Shown: positions 1 to 6,735, counted from the stretch's first letter. The stretch: DNA of 12,342 nucleotides from Eubacterium sp. AF16-48 (GCF_003479405.1 NZ_QUHB01000013.1:45217-57558); one strand, 5' to 3'. The notes: generated by a model not told the origin, from the letters alone. Numbers and translations are program-made.

Positions 1-30
1 CAGAATATAAAATGAAAGAGAGGAAACAAA

Positions 31-891
31 ATGAAACCTATTAAAGAAGGAAAAGTTAGGGAAATTTACGACAATGGTGACAGCCTTATTATGGTTGCAA
101 CTGACAGAATCAGCTGTTTTGATGTAATTCTTAAAAATGTAATTGAAAAGAAGGGAACAGTTCTTACACAGATGTCAAAATTCTGGTTTGACATGACAGA
201 AGATATTGTACCTAATCATATGATTTCAGTTGATGTAAATGATATGCCTGAATTTTTCAGACAGCCTAAGTTTGATGGAAACAGCATGATGTGCAAGAAA
301 CTTCAGATGCTTCCAATAGAGTGTATTGTCCGCGGATATATTACAGGTAGTGGTTGGGCAAGTTATCAGGAAAATGGAACAGTTTGTGGAATTAAACTTC
401 CTGAGGGATTAAAGGAATCAGATAAATTGCCTGAGCCGATTTACACACCATCAACAAAAGCAGAAATTGGTGATCATGATGAAAATATTTCATACGAAAA
501 AAGTATTGAAGTATTAGAAAAGGAATTCCCTGGTAAAGGTGAGGAATATGCTTCAAAAATCAGAGATTACACAATTGCTCTCTATAAGAAATGTGCAGAT
601 TACGCATTAGAGCGTGGTATTATTATAGCAGATACAAAGTTTGAATTTGGCTTGGATGAAAATGGAAACATTGTTATTGGTGATGAAATGCTTACACCTG
701 ACAGTTCACGTTTCTGGCCGGCAGATGTATATGAACCGGGACATGGACAGCCTTCATTTGATAAGCAGTTTGCAAGAGACTGGCTTAAGGCAAACAAGGA
801 TAACAATTGGATACTTCCAAAAGAAGTTGAAGACAAAACAATTGCAATTTATCTCGAAGGATATGAGAAAATTACAGGAAAGAAGCTTTAA
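31..891 (+). CDS. purC: SAICAR synthetase (phosphoribosylaminoimidazole-succinocarboxamide synthase)
   Basis: A cytoplasmic enzyme of de novo purine synthesis. It joins CAIR to L-aspartate with ATP to give SAICAR. The 286-residue protein shows the family motifs in order: KEGKVREIY at residues 5-13 (nucleotide-binding strand), DRISCFD at 25-31, RGYITGSGW at 101-109, TPSTKAEIGDHDE at about 139-151, ADTKFEFG at about 200-207 and DEMLTPDSSR at about 218-227. The protein appears full length, and about 290 residues fits the longer PurC form. The ATG follows a GAGAGG ribosome binding site at 18-23 with a 7-nt gap. Only 30 bases precede it in the window, so its promoter and any purine operon partners upstream cannot be seen. 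No clear terminator with a T-run follows. The next gene is a lipoprotein 237 bp downstream and probably separate. Confidence 0.97.
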   Translation: MKPIKEGKVREIYDNGDSLIMVATDRISCFDVILKNVIEKKGTVLTQMSKFWFDMTEDIVPNHMISVDVNDMPEFFRQPKFDGNSMMCKKLQMLPIECIVRGYITGSGWASYQENGTVCGIKLPEGLKESDKLPEPIYTPSTKAEIGDHDENISYEKSIEVLEKEFPGKGEEYASKIRDYTIALYKKCADYALERGIIIADTKFEFGLDENGNIVIGDEMLTPDSSRFWPADVYEPGHGQPSFDKQFARDWLKANKDNNWILPKEVEDKTIAIYLEGYEKITGKKL

Positions 892-982
892 TATTATCTT
901 TACGTAATATAAACAGAAGAGTGCAGTTAGCGTTGACATATAGTTGTTAGCACTATCTGTACTTTTTGTATATTTACGAACA

Positions 983-1020
983 GTTTAATTATTAAAAATA
1001 AATACTTTTAATAATTAAAC
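983..1020. repeat. Perfect 15-bp inverted repeat, AT-rich dyad
   Basis: The left arm at 983-997 (GTTTAATTATTAAAA) and the right arm at 1006-1020 are exact reverse complements around an 8-nt centre. No T-run follows on the + strand, so it is not a normal intrinsic terminator. The right arm overlaps the expected -35 position of the promoter for the lipoprotein gene, so it could be an operator, a cruciform-prone site or a transcript-end hairpin. The function is inferred only from position. Confidence 0.75.
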
Positions 1021-1034
1021 AAATGTGGTAAAAT
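1006..1034 (+). promoter_or_regulatory. Candidate promoter of the lipoprotein gene (extended -10)
   Basis: TAAAAT at 1029-1034 is preceded by TGG at 1026-1028, giving an extended -10 element. The -35 position 17 bp upstream reads TTTTAA (1006-1011), which is weak and lies inside the right arm of the 983-1020 dyad. The expected start is near 1041, about 88 nt before the ATG. Confidence 0.45.
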
Positions 1035-1128
1035 TAATAACATATGTGTTAAAAGAGCGATTGATTTTATGCATTATGTATGAAATTAGAAGCTAAGCAC
1101 AAAATTTAAAAGAGGAGAAACTAGTAAA

Positions 1129-2298
1129 ATGTTTAAGAAATTTTTAGCAGTTGCTTTGTCAGCAACTATGGCATTAAGTTTTGTAGGATGTGGTTCTTCA
1201 AAGGACTCAAAGGGAATTGCCACAGATTACGGAACAATCTCATTGGCAGATTATAAGGGATTGGTAGTATATGAGGATGATATAGCCGTAACAGATAAAG
1301 AAGTGCAGTCATCTATAGATTCAGATTTATCAAGTCATTCAACTACTAAGACTGAAAAGAAGGGAACAGTTAAAGATGACTCATCTGTTGTATTCGATTT
1401 TGAGGGACAGATAGAAGTAAACGGAAAGAAAGTTGTATTTGATGGTGGTAGTGCACAGGATCAGACAGCTGATATGGCTACATCAACAGTAGGCGGAAGC
1501 CCAATGATTGATGGTTTCGTTGCAGCATTAAAGGGTCATAAGGTTGGAGACAAGTTTACAAAGAAACTTAAATTCCCATCAAATTATGGCAAATCAACTC
1601 AGATTGATGGAAAAGCTGTTGATTTATCAGGAAAAGATGTTTGGTTTACATTCACTGTAAAATCACTTCAGAAAAAAGTAAAGCCTGAACTTAATGATAA
1701 GTTTGTAAAAGAAAATTACAGCACAGAGAAGCTTACAACGGTTTCAGAATACAAGGATTACTTAAAGAAGAATTTAAGAAACAACAAGATTATGAACGGT
1801 GTTTGGGAATCATATGTTGATAAGTGTAAGGTAACTAAATACAATGACAAATCAATTACTGAATATGAATCATTATTTGAATCATTTATCCAGTCAAAAT
1901 ACAACACAGACTTAAAGTCATATAAGGAAGCATGTAGCATGTCAGACAAAGATTGGGATGATGATGTTAAGAAAGCTATGAAGGCTAAGATGATTCCATT
2001 TGCAATCCTTAAAAAAGAGGGTGTAGACTTTGACAAGATTTACGATGAAAAGACAAAAGAACTTGCAAAGCAGTATTCTACGGAGGTTGAGTCATTAGAA
2101 GCACAGTATGATTCATACTATGGTGCAAGTTACGGTACAGACAGCTTAAAGTATGTGGTAGCTATGCAGCAGATTATTGATATTATCGCTGATAATGTTA
2201 AGGTAGAAAAGGGTTCAGCACCTACTACAGAGCCGGCTTCAACACAAGCAGCTACAACAGCAGAGGCAACAACAGCTGAAGAAACAACAGCAAAATAA
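1129..2298 (+). CDS. Exported lipoprotein with trigger-factor-like FKBP prolyl isomerase domain
   Basis: A 389-residue protein. An N-terminal signal peptide ends in the lipobox FVGC, so Cys21 should be lipidated and the protein anchored on the outer face of the membrane. Residues about 82-182 resemble the FKBP-type peptidyl-prolyl isomerase domain of trigger factor, with the strand SSVVFDFEGQIEVNGK and the stretch GGSPMIDGFVAALKGHKVGDKF. Residues about 185-355 are charged and mostly helical, like the trigger factor C-terminal chaperone region. The tail after about residue 365 is rich in Thr, Ala and Glu (low complexity). The N-terminal ribosome-binding domain of a true trigger factor is absent. 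The likely role is folding of secreted proteins, analogous to PrsA. The next gene downstream encodes a secreted protein. The ATG has AGAGGAGA at 1111-1118 as its ribosome binding site. The family assignment is good; the substrate is unknown. Confidence 0.85.
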   Translation: MFKKFLAVALSATMALSFVGCGSSKDSKGIATDYGTISLADYKGLVVYEDDIAVTDKEVQSSIDSDLSSHSTTKTEKKGTVKDDSSVVFDFEGQIEVNGKKVVFDGGSAQDQTADMATSTVGGSPMIDGFVAALKGHKVGDKFTKKLKFPSNYGKSTQIDGKAVDLSGKDVWFTFTVKSLQKKVKPELNDKFVKENYSTEKLTTVSEYKDYLKKNLRNNKIMNGVWESYVDKCKVTKYNDKSITEYESLFESFIQSKYNTDLKSYKEACSMSDKDWDDDVKKAMKAKMIPFAILKKEGVDFDKIYDEKTKELAKQYSTEVESLEAQYDSYYGASYGTDSLKYVVAMQQIIDIIADNVKVEKGSAPTTEPASTQAATTAEATTAEETTAK

Positions 2299-2390
2299 TT
2301 AAAAAATCAGGATAGATACTTTTAATCATATGTAAATTTGTTATTTAATAAACAGTTTGGTTAATTTTTTAACAATAATGCGGTTTAGTG

Positions 2391-2418
2391 ATGACAAACA
2401 AAAAAATGATGATATAAT
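2391..2418 (+). promoter_or_regulatory. Strong promoter upstream of the amidase gene
   Basis: TATAAT at 2413-2418 is preceded by TGA (2410-2412), an extended -10. ATGACA at 2391-2396 matches the -35 consensus at five of six positions with a 16-bp spacer. Transcription should begin near 2425-2426, where the transcript would open with ATG-ATG-TAG (2426-2434), a possible two-codon leader ORF. A terminator hairpin begins about 11 nt later, before the amidase gene. Confidence 0.7.
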
Positions 2419-2435
2419 TGTGGCTATGATGTAGC

Positions 2436-2471
2436 AAGGGAGTTATAAGTTTTTTATAGCTCCCTTTTTTT
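2436..2471 (+). terminator. Intrinsic terminator between promoter and amidase gene (possible attenuator)
   Basis: A 12-bp stem pairs 2437-2448 (AGGGAGTTATAA) with 2454-2465 (TTATAGCTCCCT), with one G-U pair and a 5-nt loop, followed by a T-run at 2465-2471. It may end the upstream lipoprotein transcript. It also lies about 11 nt downstream of the expected start of the amidase promoter, so amidase expression would require readthrough or antitermination. Confidence 0.8.
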
Positions 2472-2503
2472 CTGCATCAAAATATAAGCCAGGAGGAAGA
2501 ATC

Positions 2504-4777
2504 ATGAGAAAACACAGAAGATTTACGAGAATGTTTGGGGCGTTAGCACTTTCATTGGCATTGGCAACTACATCAATTCCGGCGTTAGATATTAATTCTA
2601 ATCAGGTATACGGAACTGAAAAGGTTGAAACACCAAGTGAAGTGGCAAAGTTGGAAAATATGTTTACAACCATTGATTTAATGGATGCGACCATAAGTGA
2701 ACTGACACAGGCAATGGAAAAGGGACAGGTTACATCTAAGGAATTAGTGGAAATGTATATTGACCGAATTAATGCATATGATAAGCAATTAGAACTTAAT
2801 TCAATAATATCCATAAATCCTGATGCGGTAGCTCAGGCAGAAGAGTTAGATAAGGAAAGAGCAAAAGGAAACATAAAGGGTAAATTACATGGAATCCCAA
2901 TTATAGTAAAAGATAATTATGATGTTGGAGGATTACCTACAACCGCAGGGTGTAAGGCTTTAATGAACTCCATTGCACCGGATGATGCATTTGTAGTTAA
3001 AAAGTTAAAGGATGCAGGGGCAATTATTTTGGCAAAAGCAAACATGTCAGAGTTTGCATCAAGTGGAAGAAACTCAAGGAGTACAATAGGCGGTGCGGTA
3101 CATAATCCATATGATACCACAAGAACTCCGGCCGGTTCATCAGGTGGTACCGGAGTGGCAATAACCTCAAACTTTGCCGCAGCAGGTCTTGGAACAGACA
3201 CCGGTTCATCAGTAAGAGCACCGTCTACAATGAACAACCTTTTTGGTTTAAGAGTGTCTTTAGGACTTACATCAAGAGATGGAATAGTTCCATTAAGTCT
3301 TGATAATGATATTGCAGGACCGCTATGCAGAAGTGCACAGGATTTGGCACTTATGTTAAGCGTAATGGCAGGAACCGATAGCAATGATTCATGGACTAAA
3401 GATTCAGACAGCATGATACCGGCAGATGGTTATACATCATATCTAAAGGCAGATGGACTTAAAGGAAAGAAAATAGGATACCTTCAGAATTCATTTGGAT
3501 ATTATTATAACAACAAAGGTGAGGCAGTGGAAAATCCAAAAGAAACAGCAACATGCATGAAAAAGATAGTAGAAAGAGCTAAAAGTAATTTGAAGAAGGG
3601 CGGAGCAGAATTAGTCGATATGTCAGAAATTCTTCCTGATTCATTAATAACGTCTCTTCGTTCTAATACAGGAGTAGGAAACGTATTTGAATGGGATTTA
3701 AATAATTACTTTGCTTCATTAGGAGAAAATGCACCAATTAAATCAGTGTATGATTTAGTAACAAATTACACTTATGGTGTGGATTATACTAATGTATCTG
3801 TAAGAAATCCTGCAACTTCACTAGCAGAAATGACTAATCCAAGGTCATTAGAAAGTTACACAAATGCAGTTACAAACAGGCTTAAGTTTAGAAATGAAGT
3901 AAATAAAATACTTAAAGACAATGGCATTGATGCAGTTATGTTTGTGCCTTATACACAGCCTGCTAATAAAGAGGCTGATTCACAGAATGCAAGTTATGCA
4001 AACTCTGCAAATTATACAAGTCATTTCGGACCAACAGCAGGATTACCGGAAATGGCTATTCCAATGGGATTATGTGATACAGATGAAACTTTGGGATATG
4101 ACAAAGAGATGCCCATGGGCTTTAATCTCTTTACAAGCTATGGCAACGAAAAAGAGTTAATAGAGATAGCTTACGGTTATCAGGAAACATCAGGATATGA
4201 TAACATAAGAACAGCACCTTATACTACACCGGCATTAGAGGATAAAGACCTGGATAAATATTTAGATAACCTTATGGAAAAGGTTGATACAATAAATTAT
4301 GATAATTACACTGTTTATCCACAGGGTAAAATTCAGGTAATGATTAATAAGTATGTTAAGGCAGCAGATGTAGATGAAAGTGATGTGTATGCAACTTACA
4401 GCGCGGCATATGATTTGGCAAAAGCATATGATAAGGTAATGGATGTTTTAGATGAAAATGTTAAAACAGTGAAGGTGGTTAAGGCACCAGGTAAGGGAAA
4501 AATCACAAAGATTACAAGAGCTAAAAACAACAAGAGTGTTAAACTCAGTCTTAAAAAGCTTTCAGGAGCAAAAGGATATGAGGTAAAATACTCTACAGGA
4601 ACAAAGTTTAGCAAAAAAACTACTAAGACCATTTACACTGCTAAAACAACTTTTACCATTAAGAACCTGAAAAAGAATAAGAAGTATTATGTTAAGGTGA
4701 GAGCATATGTTAAAAACGGCACATCTAAAAAATACGGGGCATGGTCAGCTGTTAAAACAATAAAAATAAAGAAATAG
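2504..4777 (+). CDS. Secreted amidase-signature hydrolase with C-terminal Lys-rich Fn3-like domain
   Basis: A 757-residue protein. An N-terminal basic stretch and hydrophobic core (residues 1 to about 27) form a Sec signal peptide without a lipobox. Residues about 55-575 are an amidase-signature enzyme. The Ser-cisSer-Lys triad is visible as Lys136 in IVKDN, Ser212 in AGSSGG and nucleophile Ser236 in TDTGSSVR. The usual GGS(I/V)R reads GSSVR here. The substrate cannot be read from sequence; family members cleave varied amides outside the nucleic-acid pathway, and the GatA role is unlikely because the protein is exported. Residues about 664-757 are a Lys-rich fibronectin-III-like domain that recurs in two other loci of this window, probably a cell-surface or wall-association module. 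The start is fixed by AGGAGG at 2491-2496, 7 nt before the ATG. A terminator-containing leader precedes it and another terminator follows it. Confidence 0.88.
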   Translation: MRKHRRFTRMFGALALSLALATTSIPALDINSNQVYGTEKVETPSEVAKLENMFTTIDLMDATISELTQAMEKGQVTSKELVEMYIDRINAYDKQLELNSIISINPDAVAQAEELDKERAKGNIKGKLHGIPIIVKDNYDVGGLPTTAGCKALMNSIAPDDAFVVKKLKDAGAIILAKANMSEFASSGRNSRSTIGGAVHNPYDTTRTPAGSSGGTGVAITSNFAAAGLGTDTGSSVRAPSTMNNLFGLRVSLGLTSRDGIVPLSLDNDIAGPLCRSAQDLALMLSVMAGTDSNDSWTKDSDSMIPADGYTSYLKADGLKGKKIGYLQNSFGYYYNNKGEAVENPKETATCMKKIVERAKSNLKKGGAELVDMSEILPDSLITSLRSNTGVGNVFEWDLNNYFASLGENAPIKSVYDLVTNYTYGVDYTNVSVRNPATSLAEMTNPRSLESYTNAVTNRLKFRNEVNKILKDNGIDAVMFVPYTQPANKEADSQNASYANSANYTSHFGPTAGLPEMAIPMGLCDTDETLGYDKEMPMGFNLFTSYGNEKELIEIAYGYQETSGYDNIRTAPYTTPALEDKDLDKYLDNLMEKVDTINYDNYTVYPQGKIQVMINKYVKAADVDESDVYATYSAAYDLAKAYDKVMDVLDENVKTVKVVKAPGKGKITKITRAKNNKSVKLSLKKLSGAKGYEVKYSTGTKFSKKTTKTIYTAKTTFTIKNLKKNKKYYVKVRAYVKNGTSKKYGAWSAVKTIKIKK

Positions 4778-4810
4778 AAAACTTAAAAATTAGAATTTAA
4801 AAATACAAAA

Positions 4811-4853
4811 GGAACCCATGTCAGCTTATGACTGATATGGGTTCTACTTTATT
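4811..4853 (+). terminator. Terminator after the amidase gene
   Basis: A 13-bp stem pairs 4812-4824 (GAACCCATGTCAG) with 4832-4844 (CTGATATGGGTTC), with one G-U pair and a 7-nt loop. A broken T-rich stretch (TACTTTATT) follows. The strong hairpin with an imperfect T-tract gives a moderately convincing terminator. Confidence 0.7.
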
Positions 4854-4913
4854 CTTCCGTTATAGGTGGTATAAAGTTTTCAATTGCATTACGAAGTTTG
4901 GGGTGGCGGATAA

Positions 4914-5354
4914 CAAAATGAATTAATCTACAGTTTTAATGGTAATGCAAATTATGCCGGTGCAACATTTGATGACGGAAATGGTGGGAAGGCTAATACA
5001 GGTAGCATTAAAATAAAAATTAATGAAGAAAAATCACAATTTACCAAAGTAGTAAGACCTGGTATAGCGAAAGTAAAAAAAGCCATAAAGAAGAAATCTT
5101 CATCAAAAATCAAAATAAGTCTTAAGAAAGTGAAAAAAGCCAAGGGATATTATGTACAGATTTCTAAATCTAAGAAGTTTAAAAAAGTTCTTGTAAAGAA
5201 ATATGTAAAGAAAGTATCCTTTACAATTAAGGGCAAAAAACTTAAGAACAAAAAGAAACTTTACGTTAGGGCAAAGTCTTATGTACTTAAAGGAAAGATA
5301 AAGATTTATTCAAAGAAGTGGTCAAAAGTGAAGAAGGTTAAAATCAGGAGATAA
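4914..5354 (+). pseudogene. 5'-truncated remnant of a surface protein ending in a Lys-rich Fn3-like domain
   Basis: The frame is open from just after the stop at 4911-4913 to the TAA at 5352-5354, but the first usable start is a GTG at 5130 inside the domain with no ribosome binding site. Residues before it look like real protein, including SFNGNANYAGATFDDGNGG followed by KANTGSIKIKI. From about 5049 on, the sequence is a Lys-rich Fn3-like domain ending SKKWSKVKKVKIRR, nearly the same ending as the GH25 lysozyme downstream. The protein's N-terminal body is missing. A neighbouring frame at about 4885-4923 (reading TKFGVADNKMN then stop) may be a frame-shifted continuation. The best reading is a decayed gene whose 5' part was deleted. 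It could instead be the 3' scar left by recombination between repeated domains. Expression is unlikely because a terminator lies just upstream and no promoter is apparent. Confidence 0.65.
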
Positions 5355-5385
5355 ATTGGGGAGATAAATTTCATAATAGAAAGTA

Positions 5386-5413
5386 TTGTATAATATTTTT
5401 AAAATATGATAAT
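5386..5413 (+). promoter_or_regulatory. Candidate promoter region of the rhodanese-TtcA gene
   Basis: Two overlapping -10 candidates are present: TATAAT at 5389-5394 (poor -35) and GATAAT at 5408-5413 with TTGTAT at 5386-5391, 16 bp apart. A perfect-looking AAGGAGG at 5430-5436 lies downstream but has no ATG, GTG or TTG at a suitable distance. The functional ribosome binding site is the later AAGGTGG at 5459-5465. Confidence 0.4.
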
Positions 5414-5470
5414 ATATATAACAGATTTGAAGGAGGAAAGTCATATACTAAATCAATTAAGGTGGACAAG

Positions 5471-6583
5471 ATGAACATAAACATTCAGCAGTTAGAGGGA
5501 TTAGAGATAAGCAAGTACATTATATTTGACATAAGAGATAACATTGCCTATATGCATGGATACATACCGGGAGCACTTAATGTAAAGCCGGAAGATGTGG
5601 AAGAAGAGGCGAAAAAGTACAGGGATAAAAAAATTATTATCTGCTGTAAAATGGGACAAATCAGCGAAGAAGTGGCAGAAAATCTTTGTCAGAAGGGCTA
5701 CAATGCATACAATTTAGAAGGCGGATATCAGGCGTGGCTTCTTGAAAGGCTGAATAAAGACACCGTGGCAGGAGACATAGAAAAAAGTATTCAGAAGAAG
5801 TTTAGAAAAAAGATTTGGAGCAAATTTACAAAGGCAATAAATCAATATCAGCTGGTACTGCCGGGAGATAAGATTGCAGTGTGTATTTCCGGAGGAAAAG
5901 ATTCAATGCTTATGGCAAAGCTTTTTCAGGAATTAAAAAGACACAGTAAATTTGATTTTGACGTGGAATACCTGGTTATGGATCCGGGATATAGTCCTGC
6001 CAACAGGAAGATAATTGAAGGTAATGCAAAAAAATTAAATATTCCTGTTACAATATTTGAATCAGATATATTTGAGTCAGTGTTTAACATAGAAAAATCA
6101 CCTTGCTATATATGTGCAAGAATGCGTAGAGGTCATCTTTACAATAAGGCAAAGGAATTAGGCTGTAACAAAATTGCATTGGGACACCATTACGATGATG
6201 TAATTGAAACAATACTTATGGGTATGCTTTACGGTTCACAGGTGCAGACTATGATGCCGAAACTTCATAGTACCAATTTTGAAGGAATGGAGCTTATAAG
6301 ACCTTTGTATTTAGTGAGGGAGGATGACATAAAAGCATGGCGTGATTACAATGACCTTCATTTTATTCAGTGTGCATGCAAGTTTACAGATACCTGCACC
6401 ACGTGTAATAACGGAGAAAATACATCAAAACGTTTAGAAATAAAGCAGCTTATTAAGACCATGAAAGAAACCAATCCATATGTGGAGGGAAATATTTTTA
6501 AAAGCGTTGAAAATGTAAATCTTGATACGGTAATTGCATACAAAAGCAAGGGAGTTAAGCATAACTTCTTAGACAACTATTAA
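5471..6583 (+). CDS. Rhodanese domain fused to TtcA-like PP-loop tRNA thiolation protein
   Basis: Read from the ATG at 5471 the protein has 370 residues. It has AAGGTGG at 5459-5465 with a 5-nt gap; a GTG three codons earlier at 5462 is less likely. Residues about 1-95 are a rhodanese domain with the active-site loop CKMGQIS, where Cys59 would carry a persulfide. Residues about 125-335 are a PP-loop ATPase: SGGKDS at 140-145 binds ATP. The stretch with Cys212 and Cys215 (CYICARMRRG) and the motif KIALGHHYDD match TtcA, which makes 2-thiocytidine in tRNA with an iron-sulfur cluster. Cys301 or Cys303 (CAC) may supply the third cluster ligand. A further CTTC pair at 309-312 is unusual. The fusion suggests sulfur relay from the rhodanese to the thiolase in one chain. 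The tRNA position modified is inferred. The gene is monocistronic, bounded by a promoter candidate and a strong terminator. Confidence 0.88.
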   Translation: MNINIQQLEGLEISKYIIFDIRDNIAYMHGYIPGALNVKPEDVEEEAKKYRDKKIIICCKMGQISEEVAENLCQKGYNAYNLEGGYQAWLLERLNKDTVAGDIEKSIQKKFRKKIWSKFTKAINQYQLVLPGDKIAVCISGGKDSMLMAKLFQELKRHSKFDFDVEYLVMDPGYSPANRKIIEGNAKKLNIPVTIFESDIFESVFNIEKSPCYICARMRRGHLYNKAKELGCNKIALGHHYDDVIETILMGMLYGSQVQTMMPKLHSTNFEGMELIRPLYLVREDDIKAWRDYNDLHFIQCACKFTDTCTTCNNGENTSKRLEIKQLIKTMKETNPYVEGNIFKSVENVNLDTVIAYKSKGVKHNFLDNY

Positions 6584-6588
6584 AATAT

Positions 6589-6634
6589 GGGAAGTAATTA
6601 GTGAAAATAATTGGCCAATTACTTCCTTTTTTTT
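6589..6634 (+). terminator. Strong intrinsic terminator after the rhodanese-TtcA gene
   Basis: A perfect 10-bp stem pairs 6590-6599 (GGAAGTAATT) with 6617-6626 (AATTACTTCC), followed by eight Ts at 6627-6634. The 17-nt loop contains most of a 12-bp palindrome, AATTGGCCAATT (6609-6620), that overlaps the right arm and could form a competing small hairpin. Confidence 0.9.
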
Positions 6635-6635
6635 G

Positions 6636-6664
6636 TTGCATAAAATACCTTATTGTGATAAATT
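6636..6664 (+). promoter_or_regulatory. Candidate promoter of the pan-coaBC operon
   Basis: TTGCAT at 6636-6641 and TAAATT at 6659-6664 are separated by 17 bp, and TGA at 6656-6658 gives an extended -10. Transcription would start near 6671, at the base of the first Pan-like hairpin. The -10 lies in a perfect palindrome, GATAAATTTATC (6657-6668), which could be a protein site. A second -10, TATAAT at 6702-6707 with TTCAGA at 6680-6685, is closer to consensus but would leave the first hairpin out of the transcript. Confidence 0.45.
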
Positions 6665-6670
6665 TATCTC

Positions 6671-6700
6671 CGGATAGTATTCAGAAAAGAAACTATACCG
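6671..6700 (+). promoter_or_regulatory. Pan-like RNA motif, copy 1 (leader of pantothenate operon)
   Basis: The hairpin reads CGG-ATAGT-A-TTC (6671-6682), a loop AGAAAA, then GAA-ACTAT-A-CCG (6689-6700). Three stem blocks of 3, 5 and 3 bp pair fully and leave A6679 and A6697 bulged on opposite strands, 5 bp apart. From established knowledge, the Pan RNA motif is a stem-loop with two highly conserved bulged A residues, often in tandem, found upstream of pantothenate synthesis genes in Firmicutes and others. It is thought to be a cis-regulator; I know of no proven ligand. The match here is by architecture and position, without a covariance-model search. Confidence 0.68.
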
Positions 6701-6735
6701 ATATAATTATTTTTTCACTATAAACTAGTGAGCGC

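Larger units (their letters stand above)
892..1128 (+). promoter_or_regulatory. Regulatory intergenic region between purC and the lipoprotein gene
   Basis: No coding frame is credible here. The stretch holds a GTTAGC direct repeat (926-931 and 946-951, 20 bp apart) flanking a consensus-like TTGACA at 933-938 that has no good -10 at the right distance. It also holds the long AT-only dyad at 983-1020 and an extended -10 promoter at 1026-1034, which are listed separately. The expected transcript leader of about 90 nt ends with the ribosome binding site AGAGGAGA at 1111-1118. The only sign of a purC terminator is a weak 6-bp stem (ATATTA/TAATAT) just after the stop codon, with no T-run. Confidence 0.5.

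Noticed and set aside
919..954. CIRCE-like heat-shock operator near the foldase gene (TTAGCACT at 947-954, GAGTGC at 919-924)
   Set aside because: The half-sites are in the wrong order and spacing for TTAGCACTC-N9-GAGTGCTAA, and the downstream half is missing.
933..961. Promoter starting with consensus TTGACA
   Set aside because: The -10 at 16-18 bp spacing is poor (TCTGTA), while a better extended -10 exists at 1026-1034.
2917..3414. Minus-strand open frame of 165 codons inside the amidase gene
   Set aside because: It is an antisense shadow of a strongly conserved enzyme core, with no ribosome binding site or recognisable product.
5130..5354. A small intact gene starting at GTG 5130
   Set aside because: No ribosome binding site, the start falls inside the Fn3-like domain, and coding-like sequence continues upstream in the same frame.
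6680..6707. TATAAT at 6702-6707 with TTCAGA as the main pan promoter
   Set aside because: It lies between the two Pan-like hairpins and would remove copy 1 from the RNA. It remains an alternative, noted under the upstream promoter.
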